Positions 1 to 8,477 of a stretch of 64,000 bases of DNA are shown piece after piece (position 1 is the first letter of the stretch; the number at the start of each line of letters is the position of its first letter). The DNA lies in the NCBI RefSeq assembly GCF_001011035.1, contig NZ_CP011492.1, positions 5,997,001-6,061,000 of the forward strand, in the 5' to 3' direction. Under the pieces are notes generated by a model. The model saw only the letters and a list, made by a program, of their open reading frames with translations, did not search any database and was not told the DNA's origin. The stretch comes from Streptomyces sp. CNQ-509. Lineage in GTDB: Bacteria > Actinomycetota > Actinomycetes > Streptomycetales > Streptomycetaceae. Made by a program: the position numbers and the translations under genes.

Positions 1-1334
1 TACGCTGCCGCCCCCAGCGCAACGCCGTGCACCGCTGGACCGTCGACCGCCACCTCGTGGAGACCGCGGTACGGGCCGCGGCGCTCACCCGCCGCGTCGG
101 CCGTCCCGACCTGCTGCTGGTCGCCGCGCTCCTGCACGACATCGGCAAGGGCTGGCCGGACGGCCCGGGCGGGCACAGCGCCACCGGCGAGACCATCGCC
201 CGCGACATGGCCCGGCGCATCGGCTTCCCGCCCGCCGACGTCGCCGTCGTGGCCACGCTCGTACGCCACCATCTGCTGCTCGTCGAGACCGCCACCCGGC
301 GCGACCTGGACGACCCCGCGACCGTACGCCTCGTGGCCGACGCGGTCGGCGGGCGCGGCACGCTGGAGCTGCTGCACGCGCTCACCGAGGCCGACGCGCT
401 GGCCACGGGACCCGCGGCGTGGAGCGCCTGGCGCGCCTCGCTCGTCGCCGACCTGGCGGGGCGGGTCGGCGCCGCGCTGGCCGGCGAGCCCGCCGGGGCG
501 GCCGAGGAGCGGGCCGAGCGGGCCCCCGGGGCGGCGGAGGAGCGGCTCGCGGTGGAGGCGTGGCGTACCCGCGCCCCGGCGCTGACGCTGCGCGCCAGGA
601 CCGAGGAACCGCCGCCCGCGGAGGCGGAGCTGGAAGGCGCGGCGGGTACGGAGCGGGCCGGTGCCCTGCCGCTGGGCGTGGAGCTGCTCGTGGCCCTCCC
701 CGACCGCCCCGACGCCCTGGCCGCGCTCGCGGGCGTACTGGCGCTGCACCGGCTGACCGTACGCACCGCGGAGCTGCGCCCCCTGCGGCTGCCGCCGGGG
801 GTGGCGGACGGCCTGGAGCCCGCGCCGGACCGGACCGGCACCCCGGCCGGCGCCGGGCCCGGGCCCGCGGCCGGTCCCGGCACCCCCGACGACCCCGACA
901 CCCCGCACGTCCTCCTCCTCAACTGGCGCGTCGCGTCCGAGTTCGGCTCCCTCCCCGCCGCCGACCGCCTCCGCGCCGACCTCCTGCGCGTCCTCGACGG
1001 CACCCTCGACGTGCCCGCCCGCCTCGCCGAGCGGGAGAAGGCGTACCGCCCCCGCCGCCGCGGCACCCCCGGCCCGCCGCCCCGCGTGACCGTCGCCCCC
1101 GGCAGCTCCCAGCACGCGACCGTCATCGAGGTCCGTGCCCAGGACGCCCCCGGCCTGCTGCACCGCATCGGCCGGGCGCTGGAGGCGGCCGGGGTGCGGG
1201 TGCGCGGCGCGTACGTCAGCACCCTCGGGGCCAACGCCGTCGACGCCTTCTACGTCACCGACCCCGCCGGCCGCCCCCTCGCCGACCGCGCCGCCGACGA
1301 GCTGGCCGGGAGTCTCCAGGCGGCGCTGGTCTGA
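1..1334 (+). CDS. glnD: [Protein-PII] uridylyltransferase/uridylyl-removing enzyme, C-terminal part (5' end outside window)
   Basis: The reading frame is open from base 3, so the gene starts before the window and about 444 residues are seen. The visible part begins in the HD phosphohydrolase domain: the HRWTVDRHLVE stretch and the metal-binding LLHDIGKGW motif (around residues 40-55 of the visible part) are typical of the uridylyl-removing domain. A Pro/Ala/Glu-rich linker follows, then two ACT-like glutamine-sensing regions; the last (about 1110-1334) reads VIEVRAQDAPGLLHRIGRAL. GlnD modifies the PII nitrogen signal protein in response to glutamine. In streptomycetes it normally follows amtB-glnK, which would lie upstream of base 1. 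The ACT linker is long and low-complexity. The family call is secure; the N-terminal nucleotidyltransferase domain cannot be seen. Confidence 0.93.
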   Translation, partial: RCRPQRNAVHRWTVDRHLVETAVRAAALTRRVGRPDLLLVAALLHDIGKGWPDGPGGHSATGETIARDMARRIGFPPADVAVVATLVRHHLLLVETATRRDLDDPATVRLVADAVGGRGTLELLHALTEADALATGPAAWSAWRASLVADLAGRVGAALAGEPAGAAEERAERAPGAAEERLAVEAWRTRAPALTLRARTEEPPPAEAELEGAAGTERAGALPLGVELLVALPDRPDALAALAGVLALHRLTVRTAELRPLRLPPGVADGLEPAPDRTGTPAGAGPGPAAGPGTPDDPDTPHVLLLNWRVASEFGSLPAADRLRADLLRVLDGTLDVPARLAEREKAYRPRRRGTPGPPPRVTVAPGSSQHATVIEVRAQDAPGLLHRIGRALEAAGVRVRGAYVSTLGANAVDAFYVTDPAGRPLADRAADELAGSLQAALV

Positions 1335-1433
1335 ACCGGTCCGCCGCGCACCGCCGGTCCGCGCGCGCCGCCGGGCGGATACCCTGGAGAGCCGACATCG
1401 CCTGACCACCCGAGCCAAGGAATCGCGAACGCC

Positions 1434-2981
1434 GTGTTCGATACGCTCTCCGACCGCCTAGCAGCGACCTTCAAGACCCTCCGGGGGAAAGGCCGGCTGT
1501 CCGAGGCGGACATCGACGCCACCGCGCGGGAGATCCGCGTCGCCCTCCTGGAGGCGGATGTCGCGCTGCCCGTGGTACGGGCCTTCATCAAGCAGGTCAA
1601 GGAGCGCGCGCTCGGGGCGGAGGTCTCCCAGGCGCTCAACCCCGCCCAGCAGGTCATCAAGATCGTCAACGAGGAGCTCGTCGGCATCCTCGGCGGCGAG
1701 ACCCGCAGGCTGCGGTTCGCCAAGACCCCGCCGACCGTGATCATGCTCGCGGGCCTCCAGGGCGCGGGCAAGACGACCCTCGCGGGCAAGCTCGGCAAGT
1801 GGCTGGCGGGCCAGGGGCACACGCCGCTGCTCGTCGCCGCCGACCTCCAGCGCCCCAATGCCGTCAACCAGTTGCAGGTCGTCGGCGAGCGCGCGTCGGT
1901 CGCGGTCTACGCCCCCGAGCCGGGCAACGGTGTCGGTGACCCGGTGCGGGTGGCCAAGGACTCGATCACCCACGCCCGCGACAAGCAGTACGACGTGGTG
2001 ATCGTCGACACCGCCGGCCGCCTCGGCGTCGACGCCGAGATGATGCAGCAGGCCGCCGACATCCGGGACGCGGTCGGCCCCGACGAGATCCTCTTCGTCG
2101 TCGACGCGATGATCGGCCAGGACGCCGTCAGCACGGCCGAGTCGTTCCGCGACGGCGTCGGCTTCGACGGCGTGGTGCTCTCCAAGCTCGACGGCGACGC
2201 CCGCGGCGGCGCCGCGCTGTCGATCGCACAGGTCACCGGCAAGCAGATCATGTTCGCCTCCAACGGCGAGAAGCTGGACGACTTCGACGCGTTCCACCCG
2301 GACCGCATGGCGTCCCGCATCCTCGGCATGGGCGACATGCTGTCGCTGATCGAGAAGGCGGAGCAGACCTTCAGCCAGCAAGAGGCCGAGAAGATGGCGG
2401 CCAAGCTGGCGAAGGGGCCGAAGGAGTTCACGCTCGACGACTTCCTGGCGCAGATGGAGCAGGTCCGCAAGATGGGCTCCATCTCCAAGCTGCTCGGCAT
2501 GATGCCGGGCATGGGCCAGATGAAGGAGCAGATCAACAACCTCGACGAGCGGGACGTGGACCGTACCGCGGCGATCATCAAGTCGATGACGCCGGGGGAG
2601 CGCCACGACCCGATGATCATCAACGGTTCCCGCAGGGCCCGGATCGCGCGCGGCTCCGGCGTCGAGGTCAGCGCCGTGAAGAACCTGGTGGAGCGGTTCT
2701 TCGAGGCCCGCAAGATGATGTCGAAGATGGCCCAGGGCGGCGGTATGCCGGGGATGCCGGGCATGCCCGGGATGCCTGGCGCGGGCGGCGGCGGCAAGCG
2801 CAAGGGCAAGCAGCAGAAGAAGGCCAAGGGGCGCCAGCGCAGCGGCAATCCGATGAAGCGCAAGGCCGACGAGCAGGCCGCGGCCGAGCGCCGGGCCGCC
2901 TCGGGCAGCCCGTTCGGCGGCGGCGCGGAGCAGCCGCCGCAGGACTTCGAGCTGCCGGAGGAGTTCAAGAAGCTGCTGTGA
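1434..2981 (+). CDS. ffh: Signal recognition particle GTPase Ffh
   Basis: 515 residues, slightly longer than the usual 450-500. The N-terminal four-helix bundle is followed by the G domain with P-loop GLQGAGKTT near residues 106-114 and DTAGRL near 192, then a methionine-rich M domain (about 330-450) that binds 4.5S RNA and signal peptides. The end is a basic GKRKGKQQKKAKGR tail after a Met/Pro/Gly run. It pairs with FtsY to target nascent membrane and secreted proteins to SecYEG. The GTG start is chosen because the protein then begins MFDTLSDRL as in the family. It stands about 100 bp after glnD and about 80 bp before proS. Confidence 0.97.
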   Translation: MFDTLSDRLAATFKTLRGKGRLSEADIDATAREIRVALLEADVALPVVRAFIKQVKERALGAEVSQALNPAQQVIKIVNEELVGILGGETRRLRFAKTPPTVIMLAGLQGAGKTTLAGKLGKWLAGQGHTPLLVAADLQRPNAVNQLQVVGERASVAVYAPEPGNGVGDPVRVAKDSITHARDKQYDVVIVDTAGRLGVDAEMMQQAADIRDAVGPDEILFVVDAMIGQDAVSTAESFRDGVGFDGVVLSKLDGDARGGAALSIAQVTGKQIMFASNGEKLDDFDAFHPDRMASRILGMGDMLSLIEKAEQTFSQQEAEKMAAKLAKGPKEFTLDDFLAQMEQVRKMGSISKLLGMMPGMGQMKEQINNLDERDVDRTAAIIKSMTPGERHDPMIINGSRRARIARGSGVEVSAVKNLVERFFEARKMMSKMAQGGGMPGMPGMPGMPGAGGGGKRKGKQQKKAKGRQRSGNPMKRKADEQAAAERRAASGSPFGGGAEQPPQDFELPEEFKKLL

Positions 2982-3045
2982 CGGCGGCGGCCGGCGGGCC
3001 GGCGGGGGCCTCGTAAACCAGTACCTGCGGCCCGCGGCCGGCCCC

Positions 3046-3051
3046 TACGAT
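3046..3051 (+). promoter_or_regulatory. -10-like TACGAT just before proS (probable leaderless start)
   Basis: TACGAT matches the actinobacterial -10 pattern TAnnnT and lies 7 nt before the proS ATG. No Shine-Dalgarno sequence is visible. Transcription would start at or next to the A of the start codon. No clear -35 box is seen. Confidence 0.5.
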
Positions 3052-3058
3052 CTCCGCC

Positions 3059-4486
3059 ATGGCAAAGGCACCCGTACTCACGCCCCAGGCGGACGACTTC
3101 CCGCGCTGGTACCAGGACGTCATCACCAAGGCCGAGCTGGCCGACAACGGCCCGGTGCGCGGCACGATGGTCATCCGGCCGTACGGGTACGGGCTCTGGG
3201 AGCGTACGCAGCGGGAGATGGACGACCGGATCAAGGCCGCGGGCGCGCAGAACGCGTACTTCCCGCTCTTCATCCCGGAGTCCTACCTGGCCAGGGAGGC
3301 CGACCACGTCGAGGGCTTCGCGCCGGAACTGGCCGTCGTCACCCACGGCGGCGGCAAGGAGCTGGAGGAGCCGGTCGTCGTCCGGCCCACCTCGGAGACG
3401 ATCGTCAACGACTACTTCGCCAAGTGGGTGCAGAGCTACCGAGACCTGCCGCTGCTGATCAACCAGTGGGCCAACGTGGTGCGCTGGGAGCTGCGGCCGC
3501 GGATGTTCCTGCGGACGACGGAGTTCCTGTGGCAGGAGGGGCACACCGCGCACGCCACGTACGAGGAGGCGCGCGACTACGCGGCCCGTATCCAGCGCGA
3601 CGTGTACGCCGACTTCATGGTGAACGTGCTGGCGATCGACGTGCTCCCGGGCCGCAAGACCGCCGCCGAGCGGTTCGCCGGCGCCCTCAACACCCTGACC
3701 CTCGAAGCGATGATGCGCGATGGCAAAGCGCTGCAGATGGGCACCAGTCACGAGCTGGGCCAGAACTTCGCGAAGGCGTTCGGCACGCGGTACCTGACCG
3801 CGGACGGCGCCCGCGAGCACGTGTGGCAGACCTCCTGGGGCTCCACGACCCGCATGGTCGGCGGCATGATCATGGTGCACGGCGACGACGACGGGCTGCG
3901 CGTCCCGCCGCGGCTGGCGTCCGTACAGGCGGTGGTGCTGGCCGTGAAGGGCGACGAGGCGGTGCTCGCCAAGGTGCGCGAGGCCGGCGACCGGCTGGCC
4001 GCCGCCGGGGTACGGGTCCGGGTCGACGACCGCGTCGACGTCCCCTTCGGACGGCGGGCGGTGGACTGGGAGCTGAAGGGGGTGCCCGTACGGGTCGAGA
4101 TCGGCCCGCGCGACCTGGCCGCCGGCACCGCGACGCTCGTCCGGCGGGTGCCCGGCACCAAGGAGCCGGTGGCGCTCGACGCGCTGCTGGACGACGGGGC
4201 CGGGATGCTCCCGAAGATTCTTGAAGACGATCAGGAACGGTTGCTGGCCGAGTCACGTCGAATGCGTGAGGAGGGGACGACGGACGTGCGGACGGTCGCG
4301 GAGGCGGCCGAGGCGGCGGCGGCCGGCGGCTGGGCCCGTATCCCGTGGGCGGACCTCGGTCCCGCGGGCGAGGCCCGGCTGGCGGAGCAGGCCGTGTCGG
4401 TGCGCTGCCTGATCGCGGCGGACGGGTCGGTGCCGGGAGCGGACGACGAGCCCGGTACGCTCGCCGTCGTCGCCCGGGCGTACTGA
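3059..4486 (+). CDS. proS: Prolyl-tRNA synthetase, archaeal/eukaryotic type without editing insert
   Basis: 475-residue class II aminoacyl-tRNA synthetase. The TSET segment (about residue 112), motif 2 around RWELRPRMFLRTTEF (about 142-156) and motif 3 with VHGDDDGLRVPPRLA (about 275-289) identify ProRS. Bacterial-type ProRS is about 570 residues and carries an editing insertion between motifs 2 and 3; this protein lacks it, has an anticodon-binding domain after motif 3, and ends in a terminal Tyr, all features of the archaeal/eukaryotic class. It charges tRNA-Pro. It may be the only ProRS or a second copy; the window cannot tell. It is probably transcribed from its own leaderless promoter. 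Confidence 0.93.
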   Translation: MAKAPVLTPQADDFPRWYQDVITKAELADNGPVRGTMVIRPYGYGLWERTQREMDDRIKAAGAQNAYFPLFIPESYLAREADHVEGFAPELAVVTHGGGKELEEPVVVRPTSETIVNDYFAKWVQSYRDLPLLINQWANVVRWELRPRMFLRTTEFLWQEGHTAHATYEEARDYAARIQRDVYADFMVNVLAIDVLPGRKTAAERFAGALNTLTLEAMMRDGKALQMGTSHELGQNFAKAFGTRYLTADGAREHVWQTSWGSTTRMVGGMIMVHGDDDGLRVPPRLASVQAVVLAVKGDEAVLAKVREAGDRLAAAGVRVRVDDRVDVPFGRRAVDWELKGVPVRVEIGPRDLAAGTATLVRRVPGTKEPVALDALLDDGAGMLPKILEDDQERLLAESRRMREEGTTDVRTVAEAAEAAAAGGWARIPWADLGPAGEARLAEQAVSVRCLIAADGSVPGADDEPGTLAVVARAY

Positions 4487-4727
4487 TCGTCCGGAGCGGC
4501 GGCTTCCGGCGGGACACGGTGGAGGCGCACGGTGCGAAGGACGCATGACGGTGCACAAGCGGTCACGTACGGCTTTGTTGTGACCCGATCATTTAAGCGG
4601 CAGACCTCCACAGATGAGCACAGGCGCCCCGGTCCCCACCGCATCATCGCGAACTGACGGGTAGATGCAAATTATTTGGGATGCCGGGAATCGGAACACC
4701 GAAGGGGGCTCGCTCGTTACTCCCGAC

Positions 4728-5318
4728 GTGAGCACGACACCACTTGTACTTGCCGCGGAGCTGGCAGCCGCGTGGGCCGAGATTCAGCGGCACCACCCGG
4801 AGCTGCCGGACCTCGCCGCGCCGGAATCACTGATCGGGGAGTCCTCGTCCGCCTGCGGGGCGGAGCTGTCCTTCGAGCGACTCCTGCACGAAGCCGTTCA
4901 CGGCATTGCCGCAGCCCGTGGGGTACGGGACACCTCCCGGGCCGGCCGCTACCACAACAGACGCTTCCTTGCCATCGCCGAGGAGCTGGGCCTCGACCAC
5001 CCCGACGAGCCGCATCCCAGCAGCGGGTTCTCCCTGGTGACCCTCACCCCGGCCGCCAAGAAGCGCTATCGCGCGGCCGGCGAGCGCCTGCGCAAGGCGC
5101 TGCGGGCTCATGACGCGGCCACCGCCGCCGACAGCCCGCGCAGCTTCCGCGGCCCCGCGGCCCGGCACGGGTCGTCCGGCGGCGGTGTGCGGGTGAAGGC
5201 CGTGTGCGACTGCGGGCGGAACGTCCGCGTCGTGCCGTCGGTCCTGGCCCAGGCCCCGATCGTGTGCGGCGGCTGCGGCAAGCCGTTCCGCATCCCGGAG
5301 CCCGCCGCCGCGGCCTGA
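4728..5318 (+). CDS. SprT-like putative zinc metallopeptidase with C-terminal zinc ribbon
   Basis: 196 residues from the GTG at 4728. An upstream in-frame ATG at 4665 would add 21 residues but has a poor ribosome site and unlikely sequence. The motif HEAVH (residues 54-58) fits HExxH zinc-protease chemistry, and a downstream YHNRRF segment resembles the third-ligand region of SprT-like domains. The C-terminus has two Cys pairs, CDCG (about 160) and CGGCG (about 181), forming a likely zinc ribbon. No signal peptide or membrane segment is present, so it should be cytoplasmic. SprT/Spartan relatives act on DNA-protein crosslinks, but the role here is unproven. It lies between proS and the rpsP operon. 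Confidence 0.6.
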   Translation: MSTTPLVLAAELAAAWAEIQRHHPELPDLAAPESLIGESSSACGAELSFERLLHEAVHGIAAARGVRDTSRAGRYHNRRFLAIAEELGLDHPDEPHPSSGFSLVTLTPAAKKRYRAAGERLRKALRAHDAATAADSPRSFRGPAARHGSSGGGVRVKAVCDCGRNVRVVPSVLAQAPIVCGGCGKPFRIPEPAAAA

Positions 5319-5678
5319 CCCCGCCGCCGGACTCCCGCCCCCCCCCGATCCCCCGATCACGCCCGTGCGCCGGCCGACCGCCGGACCGCCGGCCGGATCG
5401 CGGAGGCGGCCACCTGAAGCCGTGTGCGCCGCCCCATACGGGTACCTCGCCCAGCCGCCCGTCCGGCACGCCCTCGCGGGCACCGGCGGGCGGTACGAGG
5501 CGTGTGACCGCGCGGGCAGGGGCGTCGGGACCGTGTGGCACAATGGTCAGCTGAACTCGACAGCCGCACAGGACCCCTCTCTCCTCCGGCTGGCGCGTCC
5601 ATCGGGCGCCCGGGCACTGCAACCCCACGCAGCACCTCGGCCGGCCCAATCACGTCAACTCCAGGAGACACCACTCCC
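5319..5678 (+). other. 360-bp non-coding stretch with probable rpsP promoter and leader
   Basis: No credible reading frame is seen. It begins with C-rich low-complexity DNA (about 5330-5355). A TGGCACAATGG segment at 5537-5547 contains a -10-like CACAAT (5539-5544), leaving a leader of about 130 nt before rpsP, a usual place for ribosomal-protein control. No convincing -35 box is seen. Confidence 0.4.
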
Positions 5679-6167
5679 GTGGCAGTCAAGATCAAGCTGA
5701 AGCGCCTGGGCAAGATCCGGTCGCCGCACTACCGCATCGTCGTCGCCGACTCGCGCACCCGCCGTGACGGCCGGGCCATCGAGGAGATCGGGCTGTACCA
5801 CCCGGTCCAGAACCCCTCGCGCATCGAGGTCGACTCCGAGCGGGCGCAGTACTGGCTGGGTGTCGGCGCGCAGCCGACCGAGCCCGTGCTCGCCATCCTC
5901 AAGGTCACCGGCGACTGGCAGAAGTTCAAGGGCCTGCCGGCGCCCGAGCCGATGAAGGTCCCCGAGCCGAAGGCCGACAAGCGCGCCCTCTTCGAGGCCG
6001 CCGCCAAGGACGCCGCCGACGAGCCCAAGGGCGGCGCGGTGACCCCCAAGGCGAAGAAGGCCGACAAGGCTGAGAAGAGCGAGAAGGCCGAGAAGGCCGA
6101 GAAGAAGGCCGAGAAGAAGGCCGACGCCGAGCCCGGCGAGGCCGCGGCCGAGGCCCCCGGGGCCTGA
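5679..6167 (+). CDS. rpsP: 30S ribosomal protein S16
   Basis: 162 residues from the GTG at 5679, placed 10 nt after a good CAGGAGA ribosome site at 5662-5668. The frame is open further upstream, but the S16 signature VAVKIKLKRLGK begins here. The core S16 fold occupies about residues 1-85 (YRIVVADSRTRRDG, IEEIGLYHP). The rest is an Ala/Lys/Glu-rich tail with repeated AEKAEK units, typical of actinobacterial S16. It is a component of the 30S body needed for assembly. First gene of the rpsP-khpA-rimM-trmD cluster, with 2 nt to khpA. Confidence 0.95.
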   Translation: MAVKIKLKRLGKIRSPHYRIVVADSRTRRDGRAIEEIGLYHPVQNPSRIEVDSERAQYWLGVGAQPTEPVLAILKVTGDWQKFKGLPAPEPMKVPEPKADKRALFEAAAKDAADEPKGGAVTPKAKKADKAEKSEKAEKAEKKAEKKADAEPGEAAAEAPGA

Positions 6168-6169
6168 CG

Positions 6170-6409
6170 ATGCTCGAAGAAGCCCTTGAGCACCTGGTGA
6201 AGGGCATCGTCGACAACCCCGACGAGGTCGAGGTCAGTTCCCGCAACCTGCGCCGCGGCCGGGTGCTGGAGGTCCGGGTGCACCCCGAGGACCTCGGCAA
6301 GGTCATCGGCCGCAACGGCCGTACGGCCCGCTCGCTGCGCACCGTCGTCGGCGCGCTCGGCGGCCGCGGCATCCGCGTCGACCTGGTCGACGTGGACCAG
6401 GTCCGCTGA
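6170..6409 (+). CDS. khpA: KH-domain RNA-binding protein KhpA
   Basis: 79 residues forming a single type II KH domain. The GxxG loop appears as VIGRNGRTARSLRT (about residues 44-57), and the start LEEALEHLVKGIVDNPDEV is characteristic of the family. KhpA binds RNA, often with KhpB/Jag, and influences cell wall and division in Gram-positives. It starts 2 nt after the rpsP stop, so it should be co-transcribed and translationally coupled. Confidence 0.93.
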   Translation: MLEEALEHLVKGIVDNPDEVEVSSRNLRRGRVLEVRVHPEDLGKVIGRNGRTARSLRTVVGALGGRGIRVDLVDVDQVR

Positions 6410-6572
6410 CCGGTCGTCGCGCGGACGGACGGAGCAGTCACCGGCACGGGCCGGGGAGGCCGGCAGGCGCCCCGGCCCGTCGCCGTACGCGGGCGGCGGG
6501 CCGTCCCGTACACCCGCGCGGGCCCGGCGCGCACCGGGTGACGGCCGACGACGTACGAAGAGGAAGGCACCC

Positions 6573-7142
6573 GTGCAACTCGTAGTCGCGCGGATCGGCC
6601 GCGCCCACGGGATCAAGGGCGAGGTCACCGTCGAGGTACGCACCGACGAGCCCGAGCGGCGGCTCGCCCCGGGCGCGGTCCTCACCACGGACCCCGCCGC
6701 CGCAGGACCGCTGACCATCGCCACCGGGCGGGTGCACAGCGGCCGGCTGCTGCTGCGCTTCGAGGGCGTCACCGACCGCACCGCCGCCGAGGCGCTGCGC
6801 AACACCCTCCTCGTCGCCGACGTCGACCCCGAGGCGACCCCGGAGGACCCCGAGGAGTTCTACGACCACCAGCTCGCCGACCTCGACGTCGTCCTCCGCG
6901 ACGGCACCCCCGTGGGGCGCGTCGCGGAGGTCGCGCACCTGCCGTACCAGGACCTGCTGGTCGTCGCCCGCCCGGACGGCGGCGAGGCGCTGATCCCGTT
7001 CGTCAGCGAGATCGTGCCCGAGATCGACCTCGACGCGCAGCGCGTCGTCGTGCAGCCGCCGCCGGGGCTGCTGGACGTGGCCGTCAGCGGCGACCGGGAC
7101 GGCGCGCCGGAAGGCGGGCGCGGGGGAGAGGGCCCGGCGTGA
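6573..7142 (+). CDS. rimM: 16S rRNA processing protein RimM
   Basis: 189 residues. The N-terminal RimM barrel begins QLVVARIGRAHGIKGEVTVEV and is followed by a PRC-barrel region (EFYDHQLADLDVV to LIPFVSEIVPEID). RimM binds S19 and assists maturation of the 30S head. The GTG at 6573 follows a GAAGAGGAAGG ribosome site. The last four bases overlap the trmD start (GTGA), so the two are translationally coupled. About 160 bp separate it from khpA with no gene between. The C-terminus carries a short Gly/Arg-rich extension. Confidence 0.94.
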   Translation: MQLVVARIGRAHGIKGEVTVEVRTDEPERRLAPGAVLTTDPAAAGPLTIATGRVHSGRLLLRFEGVTDRTAAEALRNTLLVADVDPEATPEDPEEFYDHQLADLDVVLRDGTPVGRVAEVAHLPYQDLLVVARPDGGEALIPFVSEIVPEIDLDAQRVVVQPPPGLLDVAVSGDRDGAPEGGRGGEGPA

Positions 7143-7948
7143 GGATCGACGTCGTCTCGATCTTCCCCGCCTATCTGGAGCCGCTGCGGCTGTCGCTCCC
7201 CGGCAAGGCCATCGAGCGCGGCGTGCTCGACGTCCGCGTCCACGACCTGCGGGAGTGGGCGTTCGACCGGCACCACACCGTCGACGACACCCCCTACGGC
7301 GGCGGTCCCGGCATGGTCATGAAGCCCGAGCCGTGGGGCGCCGCCCTCGACGCCGTCGCCGGCTCCGGGACCGGCGACCCCGTCCTCGTCGTCCCCACCC
7401 CCAGCGGCCGGCCCTTCACCCAGGAACTGGCCGTGGAACTGGCCGCCGAGCCCTGGCTGGTCTTCGCCCCCGCCCGCTACGAGGGCATCGACCGCCGCCT
7501 GGTCGAGGAGTACGCCGGCCGCTACCGGCTGCACGAGGTGTCCATCGGCGACTACGTCCTCGCCGGCGGCGAGGCCCCCGTCCTCGTCATCGCCGAGGCC
7601 GTCGTACGCCTCCTGCCCGGCGTCCTCGGCAACGCCGCCTCCCACCAGGACGACTCCTTCGCCCCCGGCGCCATGGCCGACCTCCTGGAAGGCCCCGTCT
7701 ACACCAAGCCTCCCGACTGGCGCGGCAGGACCGTACCCGACGTCCTGCTCAGCGGCGACCACGGCCGCATCGCCCGCTGGCGCCGCGACCAGGCGCTGCG
7801 CCGCACCGCCGAGGTCCGCCCCGACCTGATCGCGCGGGCCGCGCCCGGTGCGTACGACAAGCACGACAGGGCGCTGCTCGCCGAACTCGGCTGGGCCGAG
7901 GGGCCCGACGGACGATTTTGGCGTACGGGCGCCGACGTGGAAGAATAG
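7139..7948 (+). CDS. trmD: tRNA (guanine-N1)-methyltransferase TrmD
   Basis: 269 residues, normal length for TrmD. Knot-fold SAM-binding motifs are visible: DDTPYGGGPGMVMKPEP (about 51-67), FAPARYEGIDRRLVEEYA (about 116-133) and VSIGDYVLAGGEAPVLV (about 140-156). It methylates G37 of tRNAs reading CUN, CCN and CGG codons to prevent frameshifting. The GTG start overlaps the rimM stop by 4 nt. The neighbourhood rimM-trmD-rplS is the classical bacterial order. Confidence 0.96.
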   Translation: MRIDVVSIFPAYLEPLRLSLPGKAIERGVLDVRVHDLREWAFDRHHTVDDTPYGGGPGMVMKPEPWGAALDAVAGSGTGDPVLVVPTPSGRPFTQELAVELAAEPWLVFAPARYEGIDRRLVEEYAGRYRLHEVSIGDYVLAGGEAPVLVIAEAVVRLLPGVLGNAASHQDDSFAPGAMADLLEGPVYTKPPDWRGRTVPDVLLSGDHGRIARWRRDQALRRTAEVRPDLIARAAPGAYDKHDRALLAELGWAEGPDGRFWRTGADVEE

Positions 7949-8083
7949 GCCGCTGTTGCCTGCCGTCCGACGCGGCGCCCCTGCCACAGGGGGACACGAC
8001 GCCCGTACGACGCTGCAGCATCCTCTGTCCCACTTCGGACTCTTGTCGATGACCTGTGGCATCGGCGAAGAAAGCAGACGGTC

Positions 8084-8431
8084 ATGAACCTTCTCGAAAG
8101 CGTCGACGCAGCCTCCCTGCGCGACGACATCCCGCCCTTCCGGCCCGGTGACACGGTCAACGTGCACGTGCGCGTCATCGAGGGCAACCGCTCCCGTGTC
8201 CAGCAGTTCAAGGGTGTCGTCATCCGCCGGCAGGGCGCCGGGGTCCGCGAGTCCTTCACGGTCCGCAAGGTCAGCTTCGGCGTCGGCGTCGAGCGCACCT
8301 TCCCCGTGCACACCCCGGTCGTCGAGAAGATCGAGCTGGTGACCCGCGGCCAGGTCCGCCGCGCCAAGCTGTACTACCTGCGCGACCTCCGCGGCAAGGC
8401 CGCGAAGATCAAGGAGAAGCGCGAGAGCTGA
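8084..8431 (+). CDS. rplS: 50S ribosomal protein L19
   Basis: 115 residues, full L19 length. Family motifs FRPGDTVNVHVRVIEGNRSRVQ, FKGVVIRRQGAGVRESFTVRK and the basic end KIKEKRES are all present. L19 sits at the 30S-50S interface. The ATG at 8084 follows a GAAGAAAG ribosome site. The 135-bp gap after trmD may act as a leader. It is followed after 46 bp by the first signal peptidase gene. Confidence 0.97.
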   Translation: MNLLESVDAASLRDDIPPFRPGDTVNVHVRVIEGNRSRVQQFKGVVIRRQGAGVRESFTVRKVSFGVGVERTFPVHTPVVEKIELVTRGQVRRAKLYYLRDLRGKAAKIKEKRES

Positions 8432-8463
8432 CGCGGCCGGTCCACGCGGGCGAATCGCCATAT

Positions 8464-8469
8464 TAGGCT
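8464..8469 (+). promoter_or_regulatory. -10-like TAGGCT before the first signal peptidase gene
   Basis: TAGGCT fits the TAnnnT -10 pattern and ends 8 nt before the ATG at 8478. No ribosome site is visible, so a leaderless transcript is plausible, besides read-through from rplS. Confidence 0.4.
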
Positions 8470-8477
8470 TCGCAGCG

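Noticed and set aside
1458..2606. Long minus-strand open frame across ffh
   Set aside because: It is a mirror of ffh in high-GC DNA, with no homology-like motifs and no ribosome site; ffh is certain.
4665..4727. Upstream ATG start for the SprT-like protein
   Set aside because: The 21 extra residues are AT-rich and unlike the rest; the ribosome site is weak. The GTG at 4728 is preferred.
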